DNA of 64,000 nucleotides from Monosiga brevicollis MX1. Its lineage: Eukaryota; Opisthokonta; Choanoflagellata; Craspedida; Salpingoecidae. A model generated the notes under the pieces. It was not told the origin of the DNA. It made no database searches and worked only from the letters and a program-made list of their open reading frames with translations. Each line of letters starts with the position of its first letter. Positions within the stretch are counted from its first letter, which is position 1. The DNA lies in contig NW_001865040.1 in NCBI RefSeq assembly GCF_000002865.3, positions 2,081,226-2,145,225 of the forward strand, written 5' to 3'. Positions 35,674 through 47,322 of the stretch are shown one piece after another. The translations under genes were made by a program, and so were the position numbers.

Positions 35674-38217
35674 ATGGCTGGCGTTGCAGCAGGCTCCCCA
35701 CCGGCTGAGGCAAGCCAGACAGCTTCACTTGAGGGGGCTGAGGAGGTCACGCCCGCACGCATTTTCTTCTTTACAGGTGGCTCGGCCTTTAACGATGCAT
35801 CACGGTACGTTGTAGACGCCCAGCGGCTGCGTTGACGCAAAGCAGAAGTTTGCATGCGCACACATCTTGCTCACTTGCTGTCATGTGCAGGGAGCTGGCC
35901 AAGATCTATGCCCACGTGAGCTATTGCTTGCCTGTCTCGGACGACGGCGGCAGTACAGCGGAAATCCTCCGCATCCTGGGGGGGCCGGCCATTGGCGACA
36001 TCCGGTCCCGACTCCTCCGTCTGGCCCGAGAAGACACTCCCGAGCAGCGAGCCGTACTGAGTCTCCTGCAGCACCGCCTGCCTCATGTCACAGCGGAAGC
36101 GCGCGAGCAATGGTTGGCCATTGTAGAGGTAGGACGCTACACAGCTTGGGGTCCCTTGCGATTGGCTCCAAGTCATGCCGCTCTGCGCTTAAAAAAAAAA
36201 ACGTTGACACTGACAGGGCTCCCATGAGCTGTGGATCGGCGTATCGGATGCCTACAAGCATATTATACGCTCTTTCTTGCTCCAATTCAACTCCAGCATC
36301 CTCCAAGCGAGCGGCGTACCCGCGCACAATGCTAGAGGTCCGTACAATGTCCACATGCAGCGGCGGTGGAGGCGACGGAGAGGCGGGAGAGAGCTTCAAC
36401 CCTGCTGCTGACCTAATGTGCATGCGTATCTAGGCATGGACGAGCCCCCGTTTGACTTTCGTGGGGCCAGCATCGGCAACTGCTTCTTTACCGGGGCCCG
36501 CAAATTCTTCCACTCGCTCAAAAGTGCTGTCCATCTCTGGTACAACAGTGCCTGGCTGCACGAGCCGGTGTCCCTTTGCCTGCCATGGACCCCACTCATC
36601 AAGCATGATCTTTCTCGGCCAGGAAATCCGTGGCCGGAATCCCTTCCGTGACCAAGGTGTTGCCTGTCATCAACACACACCACACCCTCACCCTAGGATG
36701 TGCGCTGACCAATGGCACCCAGGTATGCGAGCACTGTGCCGAGCTTAACCCCTAGCGTTGACGCGCGACCGAGCGCCAAATTCCGCCTTTGAAGAATTTG
36801 ATTCACGGGCTGCCATCCAGGTGTTTGGGCAAAACGAGATCAGCCACCCAGGCACACAGGTGGGCTTTTGTTGACTTGCTTGCTCTGCGCCATGGCTATC
36901 ACGCCACGATAGGACACCCCCTGCTCGGGCCCATGCCGGACGTTGGTTGATTACAAACCTCATCAGATTCAATGCTTCCGTTTCTGCGTTGCTTTGCGCA
37001 GGTGGACAAAGCAGTAGGCACTGATTCTCGGCTTCAGTCACCGATTGAGCGTCTCTTCTATGTGAATCAGTGGGACCAGGCACGGCTACAGTTGTTGTTG
37101 CTTTTATTTGTTGATTTTTCTTTCTTTGGTTTTTTTTGTTGAGTTCATGATCGCCTCTGACTGCAGCCATCATGCCATGCGCTGGCGACGAATGAATCGT
37201 CAGTTTGGATTCACCCAATTGCTTTGGTGGCTGTTGCCCGACTTAGGAGGTGAAGCTGGCCATGGATCAAGAGGTTGCAGAGCAATTGCGAGGCGCTGAC
37301 ATGGTATGTACCTGAATCAGTAGCCCTTGCACGTGAGCTTCCCCTGCCTCCCCCCATCCGGCAAGCGTGCTGTGTTTGCTATCGTTGTGTTGTTGCTGTT
37401 GTTGCTGTCATTGTTGTTGTTTTGCTTAAACTGTGGGGCTGCCGCCAAAGTGCTGACTCAACTCGAACGTTTGCTGGGTTGAGATTGTCTATTCCATGGG
37501 CTCGCTGTATACGTCGATCGGGGCCTCGTTGGTCGTCGGTGGTGTTGGCCCGACCATCGCCCAGCGCCCGTGTCGAAAGGTGGGTATATGCTGTGGTCGA
37601 ACGATTGGCACTGCCCCAGCCCGTCTACCTGTAAGGACTTATGATGTGCGTGTCTAACCTCGCTGCCTCTTCGTGTGCATGTGGCTCTGTCCGCAGGTCT
37701 TGCTGTTAAATAGTCGCAATGATCGCGAGTCTGGAGATATACCTGCATCAGGCTACGTGACGGAGATTGCACGGCTCTGTGGAGGCCGGGATGTCTCATC
37801 TATTTCAGAATATGTCACAGACGTGCGTTTGAGGCAGCCCTGCGTTAAGCCCCGCCCCTTTTGGCCGCTGTTGCTCTTGGCTGGGGACTTGAGTGTGGCC
37901 TTGAGCTGTTCATTTGGTTTCGCTTGGCTGCACATGCAGGTGGTCGCGAGTACAACTACACAGGTTGTTTGTGATGAGGAGCGGTAAGCAGCCCTCCCTG
38001 TGCTGGGTTATCACGTTTGCTGGTGTCTTTGCCCTGACCATGTTGTGTGGCTGTAACGCGCAGGCTGGCAAACCTCGGCGTGCGGCTGCATATCATCTCG
38101 GGTCATGAGGACGGCAGTCATGACATTGATCTTCTCCTCGCCACCATACTTGATCTTGCCGAGGTGGCGCCGGAGCATCGAGCCGAAAGCCAGGTTGTTT
38201 TGGTCGCAAAAGTTTAA
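35674..38217 (+). CDS. CofD/YvcK-like (UPF0052) protein
   Basis: Twelve exons: 35674-35804, 35891-36128, 36217-36337, 36434-36539, 36623-36722, 36821-36859, 37002 to about 37091, 37247-37303, 37484-37579, 37697-37822, 37940-37983, 38064-38217. The product is about 434 residues. It has the nucleotide-binding start IFFFTGGSAFND, VSDDGGSTAEILRILGGP, IGDIRSRLLRL, then FRGASIGNCFFTGARKFF, INTHHTL, QSPIERLFYVNQ and IVYSMGSLYTSIGASL. These are hallmarks of the fold shared by bacterial YvcK/GlmR (UDP-sugar binding, cell-wall and carbon control) and CofD (phospholactate transferase). Eukaryotic copies are best known from fungi and their role is unclear. The donor after exon 7 could not be fixed in phase with the exon at 37247. 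All other joins are in frame. Confidence 0.82.
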
Positions 38218-39120
38218 AAATCGAGGTTTGAAGATGAAGGCAACAGTCTGATCAAAATCTTCGTTCCCTGTGTTGCTTGCGTTGTTGGAGCCTTCCAGCC
38301 CGCAACCAAGTGTAAGGCCGACGCTCCCCGCTACCACGTGTACATCATCCGATTACATCACCGTGCCCAGCCATGTGTGTGCTATACGTGTGCCGATGTA
38401 CACCGCATGTGTGCCAAACACAAGCCACACCACAGCTACAAACAGCACACAAGTGTGATGGTGGTGTGGTGCTTGTGTGGTGCTTTGGGTGTGTTGTGGA
38501 CGACGACAACAACGCACACCATCACACACACACCATTACAACATTACTCCCGTGGATTGCGACATGACACTAGGCATTACGACACAGTAACCTCCACCAC
38601 CGCGCCAGCTTCTCTCTCTCTTGCTCTCTCTCTCTCTTGCTCTCTTGCTCTCTCTCGCTCTCTCGATCCGGTGCCATTTCCCCCTCCCGACTGTCCCAGT
38701 GTCTGTCTGGCTTCTCCTTTCTCTCTTTTTTTTTTTCCGAAAGAACAAACAAACACAGGTGCGTGTGTGATGGGACGTTGGTCCAACCAATGGGGTGTGG
38801 CGTGGCGTTGGCGTTGCCCAACGTGCTGGAGATTTCGCCAGTCAGCCAAGTCAGCAGGCCCTCACTCACTGTTGGAATCCGCTGTGCGGTCTGTCTTCGC
38901 CCCGGTTCTCGTTTCGCAATTTCATCTCACGGGTCCAAAGTTTCAAAAACAAGACCAAACCCTTTGACCACGCCGTGCCAAAAGCTGGAACGCAACAGGT
39001 TGGTTCTTTGCTCCAGTCAAGCTTGCTTGTTCTCACAGCAGGCGCGACGATACCGTGTCTGTGGGACCGCGTGGCCTCACGACATTTTCTACTCGTGCCA
39101 TCATACAGATATTAGGCAAC
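38218..39120. other. intergenic region between CofD-like gene and GDH
   Basis: No gene was recognised. The stretch contains CA/GT-rich sequence near 38440-38540 and CT-rich sequence near 38610-38665. It probably carries the GDH promoter and 5' UTR. Confidence 0.5.
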
Positions 39121-42100
39121 ATGGCCGTCACCAAAGATCAAGTGCTCGCCCAGCTGCAGCAAAGTGAAACCCAATTCAGCTCCGCTTGCCTCGAAGAGCA
39201 GGTGCGTATGCCTTGCTGTCTCGCTTCCATTCGTCAAGACCCATCTAGCACCTCGACTCACGCCATGTCTCCTCGAGTCTAGGTGGGCAAGTGGTTCAAC
39301 GACGTTGGCCTGCCCGACTATTACTTTCAGTCCATGTCCGCCTCGCGCATCGCGAAGCATGTGCTCAACTACTTGGTGCGTGCTTCAGGCTCCCACTAGG
39401 CTCCCCAACAGCACACCTCGCCCCACCCGTGTCTTATCGTTCGCTCATTCTAAGATCTCTGTCGATCAATACAGGGCGCCAAGACCGTTGCCGAGGCCAA
39501 TAATGATGCGCTCAACATCAACGTGCGCAACGAAAGCTCGGTATGCCCTTTGCTGCTCTTCCCGCTACCCACCTTTGAGCCGCAAGCCTCCCCGCCTCAC
39601 TTACATCTCCGCCGCTCATCCCTGCCTTGCTTGGTTTGGTTTTTAGTCATCTGCCCTGCTCATCACGCGCTCCTTTGTCAACGTTGGCAACGATGGGCAA
39701 ATGCGTATGCGCCATGTCGGCAAGCAAGAGTCGCCCGTCTTTGTCACAGAGCAGTACATTGAGCGCAAGTAAGCTTCCACAGCTCTGGCTTGTCCCAGCC
39801 AAACGATGTGCCTGACCGAGTGTGACTCCGCTGCGGCATCTCATTGCCCGCTGGCATTGCCAGATATTTGACCGGCAAGCAGCAACTCCGCCAAGCCGAT
39901 GGCGGTGGTCGTGGCAAGAGTGCTTATGAGACCCACCTGGAGCATCACAAGCGTGATCGCATGATGTCCGAAAAGCCTGTCTCATCGGAGATCTGGCGCC
40001 TGCAAGCCTTTCGCTCCAAGCGCCCCGTCGACCCCAAGTCCAAGGTCCACCTTCGCTTGTACTTTTTGCAAGCTCCCGTTTTTGAGACCACCGACGTGGA
40101 TGAGAACGAGCGCGACATCCGCAAGCTTGCGGACACCAACTTTCTCAAGCAGTGCGACGCAGACTCGCTCGAGCGCTACCAGGTTCGCCCTCGCCCATCT
40201 CACCTTTGCCTCAAACATTGATCAAGCTTTACGAAGCACGCTCCTGCACACGCACGCACGCACGCACGCACGCACGCACACATGTACACATGTACACGTT
40301 TGAAACCACTTACACCACGCTGACACCACACACATGTGCCCAATGTCCTGCCCTTGCGCTTTTGGCCGCTTGCAGGAAGTCATGAACCAGGTGATGGATA
40401 ACCATGGCTACGCCATCAAGTCGTACTCGGACGTGATCGACTCAGAAGGCGAGAAGAGCACCCTTGTCATGGTCGCCCACCTCCGCGATGATGGCGCGGG
40501 CTTTTTCGTTGGGTGCGTATCCACACCGACTTGTATACACTCCCTTCCCCACAACCCGTCTTCCTTGTTTTCCCATCGCGCATCTTCTCATGGGCAATGC
40601 CTCGTCATCCGAATACAGTGTGCCCAACGTCTACCGCTTCCACAACCTCTTTGCCAGCTCCAAGGCGGTCGAGACCTTTGCCAATGGCGTCGTGGTCTAC
40701 AGCTTTTACTTGCGTCCCTTGACAGCCATTATCGATGACGGCGAGCGCTCTCACTCGCCCGTCAACAGCTTTGAGACGCGTGTCAAGTGCATGCTACGCG
40801 ACATTAGCCTCCATTACGTCCTGCCCTCGCACAGCCTGACCCCGCTGCTCAGCTCCTCGGTGCTCAGCGCGGAGGAAGTGGCCTATGCCTTCTGCGCCTG
40901 GAAGTTTGCCTTTCATTTTCTGAACCGTGGCCAGGCGGCCCATCAGCAGCTCAGCGAGCTTTTGCGCCACGCGGGGGACTCGGCTGCTTCGGCCCTTTCG
41001 GAACTTCGAGTTGCCTTCCAGACCCATGCCTTTAACGAAGGCAGCATTCAAGAAGCCATTTTTGCCCAGAAGGATTTGGTCAAACACTTGTATGCCGATT
41101 TTGCCCGCCGCCACCGACCATCCTCGCTCGAGGCTGACGAACAACAGTCCACCGGCAGCCGCACAAGTAAGGCCGGCAACCTTTGAGTGTGCCATGTGTC
41201 AGCACAGAAAAAAAAAATATCACTTCAAGTCTGACGGTTTTGCCTGCCTTTGTCACTCTGCCTTCCTACTGCGCAGCCAGCCTGGGCTTGGATCAGGATC
41301 AGGCAGCTGAGCTCGCGCACATCAAGCGTACCTGCCACACAGATCTTGAGCAGGCTGTGTTCACGGCTTTCCTGTCCTTCAATACCCACATTCTCAAGGT
41401 GCGTAGCCTGTTGTTTAGCAGCCCGAGAGCTTGAAAAGGGAACTGATCGGCCAAGCTTTAGGGTGGCCTGGCTCAGTCTTATATGCCTTACGTGCTTTAC
41501 GTGCTTGTGTTTTGGCACGCTCACGGCCATGTGCACCTGAAACAGACCAACTTCTATCGCCCTAGCAAGACGGCGCTGGCCTTCCGCTTGAACCCGGATT
41601 TCCTGTCCGGCACCGTCTACACGCAACGTCCCTTTGGCATCTTCATGGTCATTGGAGCCGAGTTTCGCGGCTTCCACATTCGCTTCCGCGACGTGGCCCG
41701 CGGCGGCATCCGCTTGGTTCAGTCTCGCTACCCACAGGCTTACTCGACCAACGTGAGCAACCTGTTCGACGAGTGCTTCAACCTTGCCAGTACGCAGCAG
41801 CGCAAGAACAAAGACCTGCCCGAGGGTGGCAGCAAGGGTGTGATCCTTCTTGGACTCCACCACCAGACACAGGGTGTGACCGCCTTTAAAAAGTACATTG
41901 ACGCTCTTTTGGACCTGATGCTCCCCAATGAAATGACCGTGCAACACTACAGCCAACCCGAGGTAATGAATGCATCACACCCTGGCGCCCAGCTCTTCAG
42001 CGCTTTGATACTCTTGCTCTCGGCAACTCAATCCGGAACAACTTTGTCTGGTGCCCCACATAGCTGCTGTTCTTGGGCCCTGACGAGGGCACCGCAGACC

Positions 42101-43754
42101 TCATGGACTGGGCCTCACTGCATGCCAAGAAGCGTGGTTACCCTTATTGGAAGGGCTTCACCACCGGCAAGAGCACCAACATGGGTGGCATCCCGCACGA
42201 CTTGTATGGCATGACCACACGCTCAGTTCGTGCCTACGTCACCGGCATCCAGCGCAAGCTGAGCCTCGAGGGCACGGCCTGTACCAAGGTCCAGGTGCGT
42301 CTCATGCTTCCCCGCTACATACTCGTCGAAGCGCTACCTCTGTGCCTCTTTGCGACCTGCGACCCCCCATTCACGTGACGATGAACGATGATGACCAACA
42401 TTTGTAGACTGGCGGCCCGGACGGTGACCTGGGCAGCAACGAGATTAAGCTCGGCAATGAAAAGACCGTGGCTATCGTTGACGGCTCGGGCGTGCTCTTT
42501 GATCCGGAAGGCATCAACCTTCAGGAGTTGCGCCGCTTGGCCTGCCACAAGCCCCGTTTGCCCGTGTCCAACTTTGATATTAGCCTGCTTTCCGCCCAAG
42601 GCTACCGAGTGCTCGTTGATGATACCGATGTCAAGTTACCGTCGGGTCAAATCATTGAGTCGGGCCTGCAGTTTCGCAACAACTACCATCTCCTGCCCGA
42701 CCTGCACGCCGACTTTTTTGTGCCCTGCGGCGGTCGTCCGGCAGCCGTCAACGAGTCGAACTGGAAGACATTTTGCTATGACCAAAAGGACAACCTGCGC
42801 TTCTCGTACATTGTTGAGGGTGCCAACCTCTTCTTCACCCAAGAGGCTCGTCTCCAACTCGAGGCTGCTGGTGTCGTCGTCGTCAAGGACGCCAGGTGAG
42901 ATTTGTGGGCCTTGCTGACGCTGTCTGGCTTTTTGCCGCATGGCTCGTTTTGATTGTGGCATGGGCTGCCTGAACTGATATTCTGACCATCTCGCGTTTA
43001 TAGTGCAAATAAGGGCGGCGTGACCTCGTCCTCGCTCGAAGTGCTCGCGGCTTTGGCACTGACCGGTTTGTCAAATTGCTTGGCGCAACGTTTGTTTGTT
43101 TATTTGTTTGTTTTTGTGTGCTGGATTGAGGTGCTTTGCAGTAACCCATGGTGGTGTTTGTATGCTGACCTCACCATGCTTTATCATGGACGCTGGGGCT
43201 AGATGACGAGTTTAAGCAGCACATGTGCGTTGAGGAGACAGAGCCTCAGTTCTACACCGATTACGTGAAGGATGTGCAGCAGCATATCCAAGACAATGCC
43301 GACATGGAGTTTGAGCGCCTGTGGATGGTGAAGGAGAACTCCAAAAAGCCTCTGTGTCAGGCTAGCGACACACTTAGCCAGCGCATTGTCAAGCTCAAGG
43401 ATGACATTGAATGTTCTGATCTCTTTGACGATGCTCAGCTGCGCCGCTTTGTAAGATAATGTGTTCCATGCACCATCAACGTTGCTCATTCTGCCCGTGT
43501 CCCGGGCTTTGCTCACGCTGGATGCCTGTTTTCGTTTGGATATACTTCAGGTCATGCGCCAGTCCATTCCCCAGACCCTGCAAAAGGTCGTGTCCGTTGA
43601 GGAGCTGGAGCGTCGCCTGCCTGAGAGCTACCTCAAGGCCCGTTTCTCGGCCTTTATTGCGTCACGCTACGTGTACTTGGGCGAAGCCAAGGGGGCGACG
43701 GAGCTGGGCCTGTATCAGTATCTCAACCAGCTGCGCCAGCTCGCCAACAACTAA
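39121..43754 (+). CDS. GDH2: large NAD-dependent glutamate dehydrogenase
   Basis: Fourteen exons (39121-39201, 39283-39375, 39475-39540, 39647-39768, 39864-40182, 40376-40512, 40619-41166, 41277-41398, 41546-41962, 42064-42294, 42408-42895, 43004-43065, 43203-43450, 43551-43754) close in frame to 1045 residues. The length and sequence match the ~115 kDa NAD-specific class of fungi and protists, not the ~50 kDa animal enzyme. The catalytic core has FRGFHIRFRDVARGGIRLV, GGSKGVILL (active-site lysine region), LGPDEGTADLMDW, TTGKSTNMGGIPHDLYGMT and the dinucleotide-binding VAIVDGSGVLFDPEGIN. The N-terminal third is the regulatory-type domain of this class. It deaminates glutamate to 2-oxoglutarate with NAD. 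A cytosolic or mitochondrial location cannot be decided, as there is no obvious targeting peptide. Confidence 0.94.
40249..40278. repeat. short (CGCA)n tract in a GDH intron
   Basis: About seven copies of a CGCA tetranucleotide lie within the intron between exons 5 and 6 of the GDH gene. Confidence 0.85.
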
Positions 43755-44201
43755 ATGCGTGCCTAGCCTTCCTGCGCTTGAGCTCGTGTGGTCGCGTGCA
43801 TTCCATGTTCACGGTCCGGTGTTTGGTTTGACCACTGACATTGGCCAGGCTCCTTCCGCTCGTAAGAATACTTCACGGCAGCGCACAAAGGTGTTTTTTT
43901 TTTCTCTTGTCTTGTCTGTTGTTGTGCCATAAGCGATTCCATGCGCTACTAGAGTTGATCTTCAAAACGACAGATTACATTGGAATTATCCACTGCCTCA
44001 GCCAACTCACGCACCAAGGGTCGAGGATTGAGAAGGGATGGCGAAAAAATGAATTATATGCAACTCGTGTACAGAACATAAGAGGGATAAGATTCGGAAA
44101 CATTAGGTTAGCGTGACCTAGGTGACTAGGTGGAAAAAAGTAGGAGAAGCTGCAAGCCGCGATCGGCTTGATTTGGTTAAGATGACAGTCACAACACTGG
44201 C
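43755..44201. other. convergent 3' region of GDH and AOX
   Basis: No coding sequence was recognised. A lower-GC segment at about 43960-44110 probably carries the 3' UTRs of the two converging genes. Confidence 0.5.
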
Positions 44202-45381
44202 TCACTTGAGGTTGACGTAAGGATTGGTGGCATCCGTTTTGAGGGTACTGAGCGTGTGATTCACGTCGCGATGGTTGGCTTCGTCGGCACGCACGGCGAG
44301 GAGGACATCACGCATGAGAGCATCATCAGCCAGGCCCCAGTAGGTTTTGGCAATCTCGGGAGCCTCCTTGTTATTCCAGGTGGGCATCATGCCCTTGTCC
44401 AGAGCCTCAATGGCATGACTGTAAGTCTTGACGGCCTCTTCTTCAAGGTAGCCAATGAAGCGGTGGCAGGTGCGGGGGGAAACGAGGTAGGCAACAAAGT
44501 AGGCGTTCCACATGATGCCTTGAGCGGCGAGGACCATGCTGCGGAAGATGATGCCAGGTTGCTTGACCTTGGTGAAGGTGAGAAGGTGCATGCGCTCGTT
44601 TTCGGCTTCTTCAAGAAGAGTGTGGATCCAGCCGTTGTCACGTTGCATGCCACGCAGGGAGCGAAGATGACGCAAGGAGCCCGCCACCATGCCAGGAATG
44701 CCCGCGACTGTTTCGAGGAAGATGGCACGACGCAGAAATTTGGTCTCGTTGATGGGGCCAAACATGTAGCCGCTGAAAAAGTCGAACCCCTTGCGGATGA
44801 TGCGAATGGCCGTTAGGGCCACGCGATCAGAAAGGTCCTTGGGTTCAATATGTGTTTGCTGCACACTGCACGGTAGCGGCACAGAGCAAGTTAGGCAGGT
44901 CAGAAGGGAGTGGCCAATGCGATCCAGACACCAACGCCTTTGGGTTGAAAGCTTACCTCATGACCTCCTCCTCAGACCAAACCTTGTTGTCGCTCGGGTT
45001 GATCCAAACTAAAGCCAGAGAAAGTATCGTAAGAGCAGCCCGCATGAGGTTGGCAAAACTGAGAGCTGCGAGTGGATGAACGTGCCAGACGAAGGTCCCA
45101 AAGACAGAAGAAGAAGAAGTAAACATACCGGGCTTGCCATCCTTATCCTTGTTCTCATAGAGCGGGTGCTTTTGAGTGGAAAGGCGAAAGTGGCGGAGAG
45201 GGGCACTCTGCTCTTTGGCAGTGTTGGCGTCGAATTGAGGGGCAGCGTTGTGGCTTGGGGCCGAGGCATGGAAGGCTCGGGAAAGGATGGGCAGCGCGAC
45301 CGGAGCGGCCAGAGCAGCTTTGGCGGAAGCCGCAGTGGCAGTCGCCACGAGCTTGGTTGTTGGCGTCAGCATCATCATCAT
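44202..45381 (-). CDS. AOX: mitochondrial alternative oxidase
   Basis: Three exons (45129-45381, 44957-45008, 44202-44865) close in frame to 322 residues. The N-terminus (four Met, then LTPTTKLVATATAASAKAA) is Ser/Ala/Thr-rich and basic, as expected for a mitochondrial presequence. The di-iron motifs of AOX are present in order: LETVAG near 153, EEAENERMHL, EEEAVKTYSHAIE and RADEANHRDVNH. AOX moves electrons from ubiquinol directly to oxygen, bypassing complexes III and IV. It occurs in plants, fungi, many protists and some invertebrates. The start is taken at the first of four Met codons. An in-frame Met at 45492 would add 37 residues without a presequence character. Confidence 0.95.
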
Positions 45382-46494
45382 GATATGGTGATATGGCAGC
45401 GGAAGGGCGCTGCAGTGGTTTTGAATCGCTGGGTGGCTTGTTGAATCAAGGCTGATCGGCCAAGAAGAAAAATGCCAGTCGGTCAAGCTCATAAGAAAAG
45501 CTATAAGACCATTGTGCGCGCACGAGGGAGCGGCGACGGACGCGAGAGCTGGTTCAGTGACCAGTTAACCAATGGTTTTCCTTTATTTGCGACCCCTGCC
45601 CCTACCAACCCCTGATGCTATTGCTGACGACCAGTTGAGCGGCGCCTGGGAGAGAGAGCCTGAACCAACCGAGCCAGCTGAGTCCCCTGCCATGATTCCT
45701 TGGCAGCAACGACGACGGCGATCAAGGTCCGAAGACCCAGAGGCCGGACACCAGGAGCCGATCCGAGACGCCACAGCAACGCCGGTTTCCATAATGTGAC
45801 CGTTCTGTGTTCCTATGGTTGCCAACTGACCCCCCCTCTCACTGCGACCTTCCAACACAAATCCGTCACGCCAAACCGGTTTCTTTGTCTGACATTGCAG
45901 TGAAGCCACTTTGATTCCGTACTTCACTTGACGCAACTGTTCGTCATGACACTTGTGTTTCTCTTGTGCGTCATCACGTTCGTGTTTGGGCGGCGCTTGG
46001 TTGGGAAGGAAACGGCAGTCAGTGGGACGGGTGCCGCCTCGCGAGCTGGTGCCTGAGGCATGGATCGCATGGGTTCTTCAAAAAAACGTAGACGTGCAGA
46101 TGAGAATTGGTCTGATCCATCAACCAAGACGTCAAGCAATGAACAGAAATCACAGGCTGTGTGGTTTCACCAACTTGCCCAAGCAAAACCGGTTCCCATG
46201 CCTTGCATTCCTTTGCAACGCGTCCTGGGCCGTTTTGTGATTGGGCCGTGCTCTGGCACCCCCCGGTCATCCGATGCTGCGACAAGTACGCCCGTCCACC
46301 CTTTGACACGCACGTGTCGTCGGCCAATCCATCCTGGCACACTTTGTCGCGTAACACAGCACCAATGTTGTCAGGCTCATTCAATTTGTTAAAACGTTAC
46401 TTGAAGAGCCAACGTGAGCCTCGCAATGCCTCTTGGAGCATCTCATTGATGGCAGGCCCGGTACCATTAACAATGAAGAAGGACAGGCAGGAGC
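45382..46494. other. interval between AOX and HSD17B4, no confident gene
   Basis: Two plus-strand open frames occur: 45572-45799 (75 residues, from MVFLYLRPLPLPTPDAIADD) and 46060-46392 (110 residues, from MDRMGSSKKRRRADENWSDP, basic at the start). Neither resembles a family I know, and no splice partner was found. The region should also contain the AOX promoter and the HSD17B4 3' UTR. Confidence 0.35.
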
Positions 46495-47282
46495 TCACAG
46501 CTTGGCCTGGGTTTGAAAAAGACCAGACAACTTTTGTGCCAGCATCATGTTGCCCGAGACTTTGAGTTTGTTTTGCATAAAGGCTTGCATGGCATTCAGC
46601 TGGCCCCGCGCCAACTTGACAAAGTCGTCCTCACTCAGTTTCAACGTCGTGTCCACTTTTAATCCTTCAAGCTGGGCTCCCGGCGGGTGAATGGCACCGG
46701 CGCCCGACTTGAGATCCACCACCCAGCGTGAATCTGAACCTGTACGCCCACATTATCACAACATCACATTCACCCGTCCATGTGTCAGTCATGCGCGCGC
46801 ACACACACACACACACACGTGTACATGCCCGTGCGCCATTCATGGACCGCATACCTTGTGCCGACTTGAGGGCAAACGTAAAGACAGCATTGACCTGGCG
46901 CACCAACTCCTGCGAGAGATTGGCCTGCATGCGCTCAAAGACCTCCACCACCTACGAAGCCGAAGCGCGCATTTTAAGAGAAGAGATGAAAATATCAGAA
47001 GGACGCCGTGTCCAGCCCCGCTCACGCGCACACGCACGCATGCACACATGCACGCAGTTTTTGCAAAGAGGTTTCACGACCCGCACCTCAGGCTTGGATG
47101 GCAAAGACGCGCTAGGGTTTGATGAAGAGCTCGGCACGATGTCCACGTAACCGTGAGAAAGCACCACCTCATCGCGCTCCACCACTCGGGTCTGAAAGTG
47201 GATGCGACTGCTTCGCACCCACATCGATGTCTCCAGTGTCTCGCCAGGAAACACCGGCGCCGCAAATCGTCCCTGTAGCCTC

Positions 47283-47322
<40 letters not shown>

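Noticed and set aside
44256-44816. 186-codon plus-strand frame antisense to AOX
   Set aside because: The minus-strand frame encodes complete AOX motifs, so this is its complement.
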